Below are positions 1-8,632 of a stretch of DNA of 64,000 nt, piece by piece (the first letter of the stretch is position 1; each line of letters begins with the position of its first letter). Location: assembly GCA_937893225.1 (NCBI GenBank), contig CALBJM010000331.1, positions 1 through 64,000 on the forward strand, written 5' to 3'. The DNA is from an uncultured Erysipelotrichaceae bacterium. Its GTDB lineage: Bacteria > Bacillota_I > Bacilli_A > Erysipelotrichales > Erysipelotrichaceae. The notes under the pieces are model-generated. The model had not been told where the DNA came from. It did not search any database and saw only the letters and a program-made list of their open reading frames with translations. The translations under genes and the position numbers were made by a program.

Positions 1-406
1 CAGTGGAAAGGATACCTTGAATATTATCTTCGTTGAAGTTGTAAATTATTCCATATTCACCATTTTGTAATGTTAAAAGTATTTCAGGTTTGCTGTTCAA
101 CTCTTTTAAAACAACTAGTATTCTTAATGGGATGAATTCATAAAACTTTTTGAATTCATTAACACAATCATTAAACAAATGTTCAACATCTTTAAAATAG
201 TGTTTATCAGTATTTGTAAAAGATATTGGTATTCCTATTGTAGGAGACGGAAACATGCTATGGAAAATAGTCTCATCTTCAAATTTTTTTGTAATTATAA
301 TGAAAAAGGCTGAATTATTAACAATATATTTATTGCATACAGTTACTTCTTTCAACTTTTTGTTGGGCATTTCTTCATAATATTTAAAGTATTTTGACAT
401 TTTCAT
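1..406 (-). CDS. Unknown protein, C-terminus cut by window edge
   Basis: An open frame of at least 135 codons starts at the ATG at 406-404 and runs off the left edge with no stop. The protein begins MKMSKYFKYYEEMPNKKLKE, is soluble-looking and rich in Lys, Phe and Asn. I do not recognise it. It lies downstream of the broken fibre-like gene on the same strand but behind a terminator-like hairpin, so it is probably a separate unit. Confidence 0.7.
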   Translation of the reverse strand, partial: MKMSKYFKYYEEMPNKKLKEVTVCNKYIVNNSAFFIIITKKFEDETIFHSMFPSPTIGIPISFTNTDKHYFKDVEHLFNDCVNEFKKFYEFIPLRILVVLKELNSKPEILLTLQNGEYGIIYNFNEDNIQGILST

Positions 407-474
407 TTTCTAACAACAAAGTTTCACACTGGTTTAAGAACCTAAAACATCAATATTTAATTTAAAGCAAAAAT

Positions 475-509
475 AAAGGCTAGTCAATCAATATGATCGG
501 CTAGCCTTT
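475..509 (-). terminator. Rho-independent terminator (minus strand)
   Basis: Perfect 9-bp arms AAAGGCTAG (475-483) and CTAGCCTTT (501-509). Read on the minus strand the hairpin is followed by ATTTTTGC. It lies just after the stop of the minus-strand gene ending at 516. Confidence 0.75.
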
Positions 510-515
510 GTATAT

Positions 516-1446
516 TTATTTTTTTACCCATTTTGGAATTTTGTATTCAAGTTTCCAAAACATTTCATCATTAACTTTCAAATAAGTATCTTTCAAATAA
601 ATTTTAGCATTTGTTGAAAGATTATTACCGTGATGTGTACCTAAAATTAATGACGTGTCTGGTGAAAAAACAGGCGATGAAGATTCGATCGTTAAATCTT
701 CAATGAAATTTATTCCATCTTCAGAAATACTAACTTTATAGCTAGAACCATTGAACGCCAATTTTACCCAATAGTCTTTATTGGTTTCTAAAGATTTTGT
801 TCCTGATGTTCCATATGCAATATCATAGTTTTGACCATCTGAACTTAAGAAAACCCAAATTTGTGAACTATTATTGCACCCTAAAGCGATGCCTAAAGGT
901 GTAGACGAATTACTAGCCAAAAATCTTGTCGATGTTGAGTAGCTATCTGAATTGACCTTAATTACAAATCTCCATTGTCAATAGTTATATTTGCATTATT
1001 TGCATTAAAGTTGATAGTTACATCAACATGTTCAATTTCTAATGTTGATATTTTGCCTAATTCATTTGGTAAAATATCTTGCATTGCTATACCTTGAAAA
1101 GCATAACTATTAAGATTTGAACTGTCACTTCCGACGATTTCCAATGATACTTGTGTTAATTGGTGTATTAATAACAAACCGCCATCTGTATTTGTTTTTT
1201 CATCATAATTTAAAGAGCCAGTATAGTTTGATAAAAGACATGCTGTACTCATATCAGCTGAAAATGTAACTGGTGTAAAATAAGAATATTGCCAGTTTTT
1301 ACATACTTCAGGTAAGTGTAAAATTACTTTTCGCCAAATAGGCGTATTGTTTTCATCCAAACCATAATATTTTAAAATCCAACCATATTTTAAACCATTA
1401 CCTTCAGCAAAACTACTTCCTGAACTACATGTAAATCAACACTCAT
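516..1446 (-). pseudogene. Broken LamG/ConA-like fibre or adhesin gene
   Basis: Two overlapping minus-strand open frames, 962-1435 and 516-977, look like one gene with frame breaks. The C-terminal piece reads like a laminin-G/concanavalin lectin fold: WRFVIKV strand, WVKLAFNGSSYKVSIS and SEDGINF, as in phage tail and adhesin proteins. The upstream piece has GWILKYYG and ILHLPEV and no convincing start. An ATG at 1446 (MSVD...) is out of frame with it. Both joints need a one-base shift, and neither lies in a long homopolymer. It may instead be two short genes with non-ATG starts. A receptor-binding or tail-decoration role is inference only. Confidence 0.45.
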
Positions 1447-1910
1447 GAAATTCACTTTCAATTAATTTTAGAAAATTAAATAGTTTTGTTTCGTAAATGA
1501 AAATCATTTATTTGTTTAAAGAACAAACTTTATAATAATTTTAAACGATTTTAATGTGATGTTTATGTTTTAAAATTTGATATCTTGTGATTGTTTTTAT
1601 TTGATGTAGAACATAGTTCTCGATGATTCCAACATTGTCATGTTATAAAATTATAGCGTTTAAATAGCTTTCTAAACTATATCTACAAAATTAAGCAAAG
1701 TTTGAGTATGATTTGTAGATTTTGAGTTTCGATACGTGGACTATATTATATTTAACCTATGTCAACAAACAAGCTAATATATAATAGATATTAATATTTT
1801 CGTCTAATTTGTCTACAATATAAAATACAAATATTTGTCAAGAAGTGTATATAATAAAATAAATTTGTTTTTGTTGACATGGTCTGAATTTGATATAGTT
1901 TTTAAATGTC
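1447..1910. other. AT-rich divergent intergenic region
   Basis: About 530 bases to the next gene carry no supportable ORF. The region separates the minus-strand left end from the long plus-strand run and is very AT-rich. A TTGTTGACA at 1871-1879 followed by TATAGT at 1894-1899 is a possible extra plus-strand promoter, but its spacing is short if TTGACA is used. Confidence 0.5.
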
Positions 1911-1939
1911 TTGACAGTTTGACGTGTTTTTGATAAGGT
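1911..1939 (+). promoter_or_regulatory. Possible sigma-70-like promoter
   Basis: TTGACA at 1911-1916, 17 bases, then a weak -10 TAAGGT at 1934-1939, 37 bases before the gene at 1977. GATAAG at 1932 is an alternative -10. Confidence 0.4.
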
Positions 1940-1976
1940 TTAAATAATCTAAATTGTAACTATTTGAGAGTGACAA

Positions 1977-3020
1977 ATGACATATTTAACTGAAGCGGAA
2001 AGGCTTGAACGTAAGAGATTGGCATCAAAACGTTATCGTTCAAAAGAAGAAGTAAAGCTGAAAAAAAATTTTTGTGCATACAATAGAAAAAGAAAAAAAG
2101 AAGGAGAATCTATTTTAACATTCGAAGAGTATAAAGAATGGAGAAAGAAAAAGCACGCCCCTAAAGGTTCACTATATGCAAAATATAAAAGTTTTATAAA
2201 ATCACGAAAAAAGAGGGGAAAGGAACTTTTAAGTTTTGAAGAATATTGTAAATTGCTTGCTACACGAAATTCAGAAAAAAGTTTATCTGATGAAGAAAAA
2301 CGTCTATTGAGAAATCAAAAGGCAAAAGACTATTACCATAATAATGAAGAATCACGTAAAAAGAAATTAGCAAGATGTAAAGAATACAAAAAAGAAACAC
2401 CTGAAGCACAAAAAGAATATGCAAGACGATCGTATGAAAATTATAAAAAGAAAGTTTATGAAATGTCAGAATATGATCGTGCACAACATTTAAACAAAAG
2501 ACGTGAAAGTTATAAAAATTGGGTGAAGAACTTGTCTGAAGAGGAACGTGAAGAATTTAGAGAAAAGTGTCGTTTAAATAAAAGACAATGGCTTGCAAAA
2601 ATGCCACCGGAAAAAAAGTCTGAATTTTACAAGAAGAAAAATGTTAGGAAAAAAGAATACTTAAAACAGCATCCAGAAAAATGTTATAAATATCTTGTTA
2701 AAGTTCGTGAGAAAAACTGTAGTTCAAAAATAGATGGTTTAGAAGATTACTTGCAGAAGCTGAAAGATAAATCAGATAAAACTGGACATTACAATGATGA
2801 TTTAAGTTTTTTGAATGAAAAACATCCATTAACAAAAAATTTGATATCGATTGAAGAATTTAAACGAAGAGCTTTTATAATGCAAAAGTTGCGATGTGTG
2901 ATAAAAAGTTTGGGATTGTCTACTGAAATTTTGATGAACTATAAAAAAGGTGTTTATACAATGCAACAACTAAAGACCTTTTTAGATATGTACAATAATA
3001 AAAATTGGAAAAACAAATGA
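1977..3020 (+). CDS. Very basic, Tyr/Lys/Arg-rich protein
   Basis: 347 aa, extremely rich in Lys and Arg, with recurring units of the type Y-x-x-N-x-E-x-R-K-K and F-E-E-Y-K-x-W (FEEYKEW and FEEYCKLL near the N-terminus). Such basic repeats are common beside phage homing-type nucleases, but no HNH, GIY-YIG or other nuclease motif is visible. Nucleic-acid binding is an inference from charge. GAGAG precedes the ATG. The stop overlaps the next start as ATGA, so this gene heads an operon running to about 5.5 kb. Confidence 0.75.
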   Translation: MTYLTEAERLERKRLASKRYRSKEEVKLKKNFCAYNRKRKKEGESILTFEEYKEWRKKKHAPKGSLYAKYKSFIKSRKKRGKELLSFEEYCKLLATRNSEKSLSDEEKRLLRNQKAKDYYHNNEESRKKKLARCKEYKKETPEAQKEYARRSYENYKKKVYEMSEYDRAQHLNKRRESYKNWVKNLSEEEREEFREKCRLNKRQWLAKMPPEKKSEFYKKKNVRKKEYLKQHPEKCYKYLVKVREKNCSSKIDGLEDYLQKLKDKSDKTGHYNDDLSFLNEKHPLTKNLISIEEFKRRAFIMQKLRCVIKSLGLSTEILMNYKKGVYTMQQLKTFLDMYNNKNWKNK

Positions 3021-3337
3021 ACGAAAATGAAATAAAATATTTTGTAAAAGAAAATATTAGTAAATTTAAAAAGTTTTCTAATGGAAGTCCTTACGATGGT
3101 GAAACTGTTTCATATAATTTAGGAAACAGTTTTGTTGTAACATGTGAAGAATATTTTGACAAAGCATCATATCAATTAAGATTTAACAATAGGATTTCGG
3201 AAGATTCTTTAGCAAAAATCATTTTTGAATACGTTGAGAAACTTTATAAAGAAACTGTTGAAAAACCTGATAAAGATTCAAATTGGCAGTGGCGTTTAGC
3301 ACAAGCAACAAATGCAACTTTACAAAATAAGTGGTAA
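3017..3337 (+). CDS. Unknown 106-aa protein
   Basis: I chose ATG 3017, which overlaps the upstream stop as ATGA, over the TTG at 3005. The sequence is mixed-charge and soluble, beginning MNENEIKYFVKENISKFKKF and ending NATLQNKW. No domain recognised. It sits tightly in the 2-5.5 kb operon. Confidence 0.7.
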   Translation: MNENEIKYFVKENISKFKKFSNGSPYDGETVSYNLGNSFVVTCEEYFDKASYQLRFNNRISEDSLAKIIFEYVEKLYKETVEKPDKDSNWQWRLAQATNATLQNKW

Positions 3338-3340
3338 TTC

Positions 3341-3835
3341 ATGAAATACAAATGTGTGGGTTTTGAAAGACTTGCCTTTAGCGGTTTTGATTTGTTTATA
3401 GATGATTACAATGATAGTGATAATTTGTTTGCATCAGGGTGTATCATATTCTATAAAAAAGAGGATCTATTTCATTTTGTTTTGTTAGATAGGTTAGGGA
3501 TTTGTATTAATGCCACAATAATACAATATATTTTAAAAGATATTGTTGAAAAAAATACTTTAGATATTAAAAATTTATACATATATGGTTTCAATAAAGA
3601 AGAAGATAGATATCTTACAAATGAATGTGTAGATATTGAACCTTTTTATATATTATACGAAAGGTTGTCTGATGGAAACAACATTTATTGTGATTGCGAA
3701 AAGTTTTGCATAGGTTTAGAAAGAAATCAATCATTAATTTTTAATAGTGCAAAAAGTATTTATGAGTTTATAAGAAAAAATAATTTAAAGCATAACATTA
3801 TTAAAGTTGACAGATTGTTTAAATTGAAAGTATGA
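3341..3835 (+). CDS. Unknown 164-aa protein
   Basis: Starts three bases after the previous stop. Mixed alpha/beta-looking sequence rich in Phe, Tyr and Asp with scattered Cys (CDCEKFC near residue 125). No recognised domain. Its stop overlaps the next start (ATGA), suggesting translational coupling. Confidence 0.7.
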   Translation: MKYKCVGFERLAFSGFDLFIDDYNDSDNLFASGCIIFYKKEDLFHFVLLDRLGICINATIIQYILKDIVEKNTLDIKNLYIYGFNKEEDRYLTNECVDIEPFYILYERLSDGNNIYCDCEKFCIGLERNQSLIFNSAKSIYEFIRKNNLKHNIIKVDRLFKLKV

Positions 3836-4941
3836 AAATGTTATTAGAAGAGTATATAAAGCAAACATTGTGTAAGTTGTTGTTTGTAGAAGATTGGAAT
3901 AGCTTTATAAAACGATTTCCTTCTTTATCTGAAGATAATTTAAAAAATATATTATCACAATCAGATCCATCCTATCGAGAAGAAAAACAAGGTGTTTGCT
4001 CGGAATCAATTTTAAGGAATTTCACAAAAGGCAATATTACAAAAAACGATTTGTCTAGGATTAGAGATTGTGTATATTTTGCAAGAGCATTCGATAAAGA
4101 GAATTATTTAATAAAGTCAAAAACATTACAAGATTATATAAATAATGCACAAGATATTTGTAAAAGCATTCCTATCATCGATAATATTGATGATACTAGA
4201 GTTAAAATAACACCTGCATTCAACGATAAATATAAAAAATTAAAACAAAGAGAAACCTCACAGTATTTAAGACTTCGAGATGTTGCAAAAGTATTAAACA
4301 ACAAAGCTGCTATTGTTTATGAGACAAGCAGGTATTTAATATTAAAAATTGAAAAATTTGAGACAGAAAAGTTATTTAACCACACTTCGTGGTGTATCAA
4401 AAAAGAAGATGTGTGGAAAGCACACACTTTAAATAAATTTCCTGTTTATACGATATTTGATAAAACAAATTATGATAGTTTTCAATTCGCACCATTTTCA
4501 TTAAGTTTTGCTGAATTTGATAATCATTTGATTGATGATGCAGATTACTGTAATTTTAATGAAATTAAAAGTTTTATTTCGAATGTTTTAATTGAACAAA
4601 AGAATAAAAAACATTCATTTTCCATGAACGGAAGTTGTTCCCAAATCATTTTAAAATATTTTATGAACAGTAATTTATATCAATATATAGATTATGAAGA
4701 GATAAAACAGTGTGTTTCAAATAAAGCTTTAAAAGGTAAATTGATAGTTTCATACATTTATCTTTCTGGAAATGCCTATGATGCTTTAACTTTGATAAAA
4801 GATACAAATTATGAAGCTTTGGAAACTTTACCTGAACATATGTTTAATGTAATAAAACAAGCTTTACAAAATAAACAATTGTTGATAGATTATGGATTGG
4901 CTGATTTAGATATTAATAAAATATACGATCATGTCAAATAG
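3832..4941 (+). CDS. Unknown 369-aa protein with SWC motif
   Basis: A central segment, HTSWCIKKEDVW followed by FPVYTIFDK and FQFAPFS, resembles the recurring phage/bacterial module in which a K/T-x-W-C-T motif precedes 'PLYVI.DK' and 'YQF' strands. That module has no established function that I can name. The rest is helical and Lys/Asn-rich. ATG 3832 overlaps the previous stop; ATG 3838 is an alternative start. Assignment to the W-C module is from memory of the pattern, not a search. Confidence 0.7.
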   Translation: MKMLLEEYIKQTLCKLLFVEDWNSFIKRFPSLSEDNLKNILSQSDPSYREEKQGVCSESILRNFTKGNITKNDLSRIRDCVYFARAFDKENYLIKSKTLQDYINNAQDICKSIPIIDNIDDTRVKITPAFNDKYKKLKQRETSQYLRLRDVAKVLNNKAAIVYETSRYLILKIEKFETEKLFNHTSWCIKKEDVWKAHTLNKFPVYTIFDKTNYDSFQFAPFSLSFAEFDNHLIDDADYCNFNEIKSFISNVLIEQKNKKHSFSMNGSCSQIILKYFMNSNLYQYIDYEEIKQCVSNKALKGKLIVSYIYLSGNAYDALTLIKDTNYEALETLPEHMFNVIKQALQNKQLLIDYGLADLDINKIYDHVK

Positions 4942-4948
4942 GTGATTC

Positions 4949-5503
4949 ATGAAATTTGCTAATTTAAATTATTTAGGTGCAACATACTTAACTGAAGATA
5001 AAATAGAAAGAGTTTATTTTTATAAAGTATGTGAAACATTAATGCCAATATCGTTAAACTTCATCGATTTCATGAAGATCTTTTATATCGATTCCAAATG
5101 TGACATTAACACTTGTCTTTCAAATATTTATTGTTTTGATTTGAATGATATAGAAAGTAACAATATTCATGTAAGCAATGAGATTTATATGAATAAAAGT
5201 TTTGTGAATTATTCACGACCTGTTGAAAACGTTTGTTTCTTTTATTATAAAAAGAAACGTTATTTACAAATGCAAAACATTCTATCTTGGCAAAAGTCAG
5301 ATGAGTTTAAGATAACAATTTCATCAGTTAGAAAAGTAAATCAATTTGAAGATATCTACCTAATTGCTGTTGTTGGTCAATTTAAACACTATATCAGTGT
5401 GAATTCAATTGAGTATAATAAAAATGTGTACGGTTTGCCAGAATATTGTATATTAAAAAATCTAAAGTACAATAATATTCTAAAGAAATATGTTGAAGCT
5501 TGA
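4949..5503 (+). CDS. Unknown 184-aa protein
   Basis: Good start: AGGTG at 4940-4944 precedes ATG 4949. Rich in Tyr, Asn and Ile, with no membrane segment or recognised motif. Last gene of the first plus-strand operon: the TTGACA of the next promoter overlaps its TGA stop. Confidence 0.7.
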   Translation: MKFANLNYLGATYLTEDKIERVYFYKVCETLMPISLNFIDFMKIFYIDSKCDINTCLSNIYCFDLNDIESNNIHVSNEIYMNKSFVNYSRPVENVCFFYYKKKRYLQMQNILSWQKSDEFKITISSVRKVNQFEDIYLIAVVGQFKHYISVNSIEYNKNVYGLPEYCILKNLKYNNILKKYVEA

Positions 5504-5528
5504 CAATTGTTGTTTTTTGATTTAATAT
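5500..5528 (+). promoter_or_regulatory. Sigma-70-like promoter
   Basis: TTGACA at 5500-5505 and TAATAT at 5523-5528 with 17-base spacing, 29 bases upstream of the gene at 5557. The -35 overlaps the preceding stop codon. Confidence 0.6.
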
Positions 5529-5556
5529 ATCAACATAAGTTAATGAGGACTTCTAA

Positions 5557-5904
5557 ATGCTACACCTGTTCAAAAAACTTCTTTCAAATAAACCTATTTA
5601 TATAAAAAAGAAAAAGAATACAATTATATATTCCGTCAATCATAAGTTCATCACAAATGACTGGTTGTCTTTTCATATTTTAGGCCTAAAGAAAATAAAC
5701 AACTATAAAGTTGTTGCCGTTATCAGAAACATGCTATCTTGTGATATCTATGAAGTTGACGTCTATGAACTAAATATGTTTTATCAAAAGTTTGATAAAT
5801 TTAACCTTTTGTTTAAAGGTCAGTTGGATATCTATAGTAAGAAATTGCATGATAGAAAAATCCCAATGATCGAATATAAAAATTATGAAACCATCTTTGT
5901 GTAA
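5557..5904 (+). CDS. Unknown 115-aa basic protein
   Basis: GAGG at about 5544 precedes ATG 5557. The N-terminus is strongly basic (KKLLSNKPIYIKKKKN), followed by beta-looking segments such as YKVVAVIRN and CDIYEVDVYEL. No recognised domain. First gene after its own promoter. Confidence 0.65.
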   Translation: MLHLFKKLLSNKPIYIKKKKNTIIYSVNHKFITNDWLSFHILGLKKINNYKVVAVIRNMLSCDIYEVDVYELNMFYQKFDKFNLLFKGQLDIYSKKLHDRKIPMIEYKNYETIFV

Positions 5905-5916
5905 AAGGAAAACAAA

Positions 5917-6138
5917 ATGTCTGAAGAAAATATCAACGATTTCTTTGTAAAATATATTAATGAAAGTAAATCGAATCAAAATACTACATTTCCACAAAAT
6001 GTAGGTAATACTATAATTTGTCCTAAATGTCATCATGATACTGGAATCCCTATGTTGTCAGGTGAAGTGGTCTATGCAGATAAACGTTGCCCGTTTTGCG
6101 GAGAAATTATCGTGCATTCTATGAATATTATGTGTTGA
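5917..6138 (+). CDS. Small zinc-ribbon protein
   Basis: 73 aa with CPKCHHDTG and, 20 residues on, CPFCGE: two CxxC knuckles of a zinc ribbon, with a short acidic helical N-terminus. Zinc ribbons of this size bind nucleic acid or protein; nothing here tells which. A similar stand-alone ribbon lies at 57077. Confidence 0.75.
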   Translation: MSEENINDFFVKYINESKSNQNTTFPQNVGNTIICPKCHHDTGIPMLSGEVVYADKRCPFCGEIIVHSMNIMC

Positions 6139-6145
6139 GGTTTTA

Positions 6146-6532
6146 ATGAAGTATAGCTATTTAGCATGTACAAACGTAAACGATTGTATAAATAAGTTTA
6201 CTTTTTTAAAAACATCAAAAAAGATTAATAGCAAAGCTATTGTAAAAACAGTCAATGAGTTTATGAATCTATGTGCATTAGAGTTACAACAGAATAATGT
6301 AATTGCAATTCATGGTTATTACACTAAAAAGTCACATGTTACTTTTCACCCAATAGATAATACAAAAATTTATTCTGAAAGACCTATGACAGTTATGGTT
6401 GGTTGGAAAACTTTGCGTGATAAATTCAAAAGAATATTTGGTAAAGATGTAGAAATATCCCATAAAAAACATTGTTTATATATCATTGTTCAAAATACTA
6501 ATATTGGAAGTAGTTTATTAAAAGACATTTAA
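6146..6532 (+). CDS. Tail-signature protein (leftmost member)
   Basis: 128 aa ending NIGSSLLKDI at the stop codon, the C-terminal signature (G-x3-L-x2-I) shared with many genes further right. It is isolated from the other members by more than 5 kb. The body contains KKSHVTFH and MTVMVGWKTLRDKFKRIFG. TTGAGG lies upstream of the ATG. Function unknown. Confidence 0.7.
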   Translation: MKYSYLACTNVNDCINKFTFLKTSKKINSKAIVKTVNEFMNLCALELQQNNVIAIHGYYTKKSHVTFHPIDNTKIYSERPMTVMVGWKTLRDKFKRIFGKDVEISHKKHCLYIIVQNTNIGSSLLKDI

Positions 6533-6549
6533 ATAGCGTTGAGGTTTTA

Positions 6550-6756
6550 ATGAATTGGAAAGATGCTAAAGACCTATTTATGGTGGCACTTATTGTGTTG
6601 GTTGCAAGTTGTTTTACATCTCAGTGCGCTTACGAACTTGGTAAAGATTATGCTAAAACTGAAGTTGCCAAAGAACTGTGCTCAAAAACTGAATACGATT
6701 TCTGTGTAAAAGTCCCACAGAGATCTATATATACTCTTAAAAATGATATTGACTAA
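6550..6756 (+). CDS. Small single-pass membrane protein, paralog A
   Basis: 68 aa: a short basic N-terminus, a hydrophobic segment (MVALIVLVASCF, about residues 11-22), then a soluble tail with ELCSKTEYDFCVK. The tail pattern A-x-x-x-L-C-x-K-x-x-Y-D-F-C-V-K is repeated in the small membrane protein at 61446, so the two are paralogs about 55 kb apart. The paired Cys suggest a disulfide outside the membrane (inference). Confidence 0.7.
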   Translation: MNWKDAKDLFMVALIVLVASCFTSQCAYELGKDYAKTEVAKELCSKTEYDFCVKVPQRSIYTLKNDID

Positions 6757-6775
6757 ATGAAAGAAAACAAACAAT

Positions 6776-6892
6776 ATGCTACAAAACCATGAAGAATTAA
6801 AAGAAGACTTCGATGAAGTTCCTGTAAATGAAAATCAAAATTGTTATCCAGATGAAGATTGTTTGGAAATCTTAAAGAAATATGAAGGTTGA
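6776..6892 (+). CDS. Tiny acidic ORF, 38 aa
   Basis: MLQNHEELKEDFDEVPV... ends at TGA 6892 and is highly acidic. It starts 17 bases after the previous stop with no strong ribosome site. It is the last plausible gene before the long non-coding stretch. May be real or chance. Confidence 0.4.
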   Translation: MLQNHEELKEDFDEVPVNENQNCYPDEDCLEILKKYEG

Positions 6893-6978
6893 ATGTCGTG
6901 TAAATATAACTTCTTAATTTAAAATGGTTGTTTAAAAATAATAATCTTTTGTTTTGTGTAATAAAATATGAATCAAAA

Positions 6979-7012
6979 AAAGATCTCTGTTCCTAATAGT
7001 TCAGAGGTCTTT
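6979..7012 (+). terminator. Terminator hairpin
   Basis: Arms AAAGATCTCTG (6979-6989) and CAGAGGTCTTT (7002-7012), 11 bp with one G-T pair and a 12-base loop. Marks the end of transcription from the 2-6.9 kb genes. Confidence 0.65.
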
Positions 7013-7721
7013 GTCGTAATTGTGTAAATTTCTGTGTATTGTATTGTTGTATTTTTATGTATGGAAATGTGTAATGTTGCATATTAATCCTATTCCTGAT
7101 ATATAATATTGTTTAGTTGTTTTTTCTGAATTAAGCTATCTTGTGTCATTATTTATTAGTATTTTAATTTATTAAATTGTTTTATCCTTTGTTTATATGA
7201 CATGTGAAAAGATGATCAATATAGAAGATATGTGTATGTTATATGATGGTGTCGGTGTATTAGTTGTAATGTTGTATGATGTAATGTAATCTAATGTAAT
7301 GTGGTATTAAAGAAATGAGAAAAGTGTTAAGGTCTGCGAAAGTTTGTAATGATATAACTGAAACAATAAAAGTTTTTGTATTGTTATAAAAAGAATAATT
7401 GTGGTGTGACTGTTCGTTGAAAGATTTATTTAGGTGAAAATAGATAATAGTTCATATGAACTAAACTATCTTGAATTGATAATCGTTTGGTTAGACGGTT
7501 TGTTGTGAATGTAAGATATATATATAATGAAAATATAGTTCATGCCTAGATAAAAAAGGTTTAGTCACTCATAAGAAGTTGGTTATATAATGAAAAATAA
7601 GTACATAGGTGTTACAAAAATATCAGAAGTAAAATTTAAACTGTTGATAAATGTTTTTGCAAAGAATTCACAACATTACAAATAGTAGAATTATTATATA
7701 TAAATCGCAATATAGCCAATC

Positions 7722-7730
7722 TGTGGATAA
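7722..7730 (-). promoter_or_regulatory. DnaA-box-like site
   Basis: TGTGGATAA is the exact reverse complement of the classical DnaA box TTATCCACA. Only one perfect copy was seen, so origin function is weakly supported. Confidence 0.3.
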
Positions 7731-7819
7731 ACAAAATAAGAGACAGTATGTTTTTGTTGGTAGAATAATAAAAATACATATTGTGTTCAAATAAATGAAA
7801 CATACCTTGCAAAATCAAT

Positions 7820-8010
7820 AGAACCCCTTTTATAAATACCTTTCCCTATATGAAGAAATTATTGTTTTCTGTATATTCAATGAACACAAAAAAGCGTATG
7901 CTTTAACCATTGATAAATCTAGTAAAATTAAGACTCTTCCGATAATTAGAGATTGTTGTGCTAAAATGCAGCCATCTTTACAATTGACACAGCGTTATAT
8001 AATGGTTTAA
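7820..8010 (+). pseudogene. Possible decayed gene fragment
   Basis: About 62 open codons, including FCIFNEHKKAYALTIDKS and KIKTLPIIRDCCAKM, end at a TAA. There is no start codon near the beginning and a TAG lies just upstream. The composition looks protein-like rather than random, hence a possible remnant. Low confidence. Confidence 0.25.
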
Positions 8011-8320
8011 CAAAATTAAAATGATAACAGCACCCAGTTAATCTCATTTAAAAAAGTTCCCAAAACAATATGATGCTATGCGCTTTACCTCTAATAAATT
8101 TGAAGGTTCTGGAAGTTGAATGAAAGCTAGTTTATGTAAATTTAAAGATGTCAATTGAGATAGTTTACACCATATATCACTGTACCTGTGTCTGTGCCTG
8201 TGTCTGTTTGGGGATTTATCATATACGTGATGATACTTATCTGTTATTATTAGCTTGTTTTAGAACGAATATTCTTTAATCATTTAGATATGCTACCAAA
8301 ATACGAGGTATTGTGCGTGT

Positions 8321-8348
8321 TGTGGATTGTGGATTGTGGATTGTGGAC
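8321..8348 (+). repeat. Four tandem 7-bp repeats (TGTGGAT)
   Basis: Units at 8321, 8328, 8335 and 8342 (the last ends in C). The unit contains the TGTGGA core of a DnaA box. It lies about 90 bases upstream of the structured RNA locus. Could be iterons, a regulator-binding array, or slippage. Confidence 0.6.
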
Positions 8349-8433
8349 TAAAGTTATGGTAATGCATGAAAAAGGAGAATTGTGAAGAGTATAGTGTATT
8401 GTTTCTCTACCGCTTTTTCAGGTATATATAAGG

Positions 8434-8590
8434 TATCGAAAGGGAATAGAGCAATAGGAAACGGCAAGCGGGGCGCAAGTCCTGATATACCGAAAGCCTT
8501 AATTATCATATAGCAATATATGACATATCAGGGTAATCAGTATAAAGGCTTGTTAAGTAGTGGAAACATAAAAACCCGCTTGCCGTCAAA
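8434..8590 (+). ncRNA. Putative structured RNA with pseudoknot
   Basis: A closing stem of 12 perfect pairs (8461-8472 with 8575-8586) encloses a core. CCTGATAT (8481-8488) pairs with ATATCAGG (8525-8532), AAGCCTT (8494-8500) pairs with AAGGCTT (8545-8551), and the two helices interleave as a pseudoknot. A hairpin CATATA-GCAA-TATATG (8507-8522) has a GNRA tetraloop. The 5' leader TATCGAAAGGGAATAGAG (8434-8451) recurs at 8633. A TATATA (8423-8428) upstream may be its -10. I do not recognise the family; strand and ends are inferred. Confidence 0.6.
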
Positions 8591-8598
8591 ATTCCTTG

Positions 8599-8627
8599 TT
8601 GACAACTGTTTATCTTTTTGATAATAT
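8599..8627 (+). promoter_or_regulatory. Promoter for the large structured RNA
   Basis: TTGACA at 8599-8604, 17 bases, TAATAT at 8622-8627; GATAAT (8620) and TATAAT (8627) are alternative -10s. The repeated leader starts at 8633, where a transcript would begin. Confidence 0.5.
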
Positions 8628-8632
8628 ATAAT

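Larger units (their letters stand above)
7013..8433. other. AT-rich non-coding region with short tandem repeats
   Basis: About 1.4 kb with no intact gene. It holds degenerate TGTAATG repeats (7265-7302), a perfect DnaA-box-like TGTGGATAA (7722-7730), a CTGTGTCTGTGC-type repeat (8186-8209) and four tandem TGTGGAT/C units (8321-8348). An open but startless frame at about 7820-8010 may be a decayed gene. These features would suit a replication origin or a graveyard region; neither is proven. Confidence 0.5.

Noticed and set aside
962..1446. TGA read as tryptophan to rescue the left-end gene
   Set aside because: Many other genes end cleanly at TGA with coupled ATGA starts, and the upstream frame ends with TAA, so recoding does not join the pieces.
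8321..8348. Tandem repeat as a CRISPR array
   Set aside because: Units are 7 bases with no spacers, and no cas gene is present.
8482..8495. CTGATA followed by GAAA, hinting at a hammerhead ribozyme
   Set aside because: The hammerhead core needs CTGANGA, stem II and GAAA in fixed order with stems I and III; here the bases take part in another, better-paired fold.
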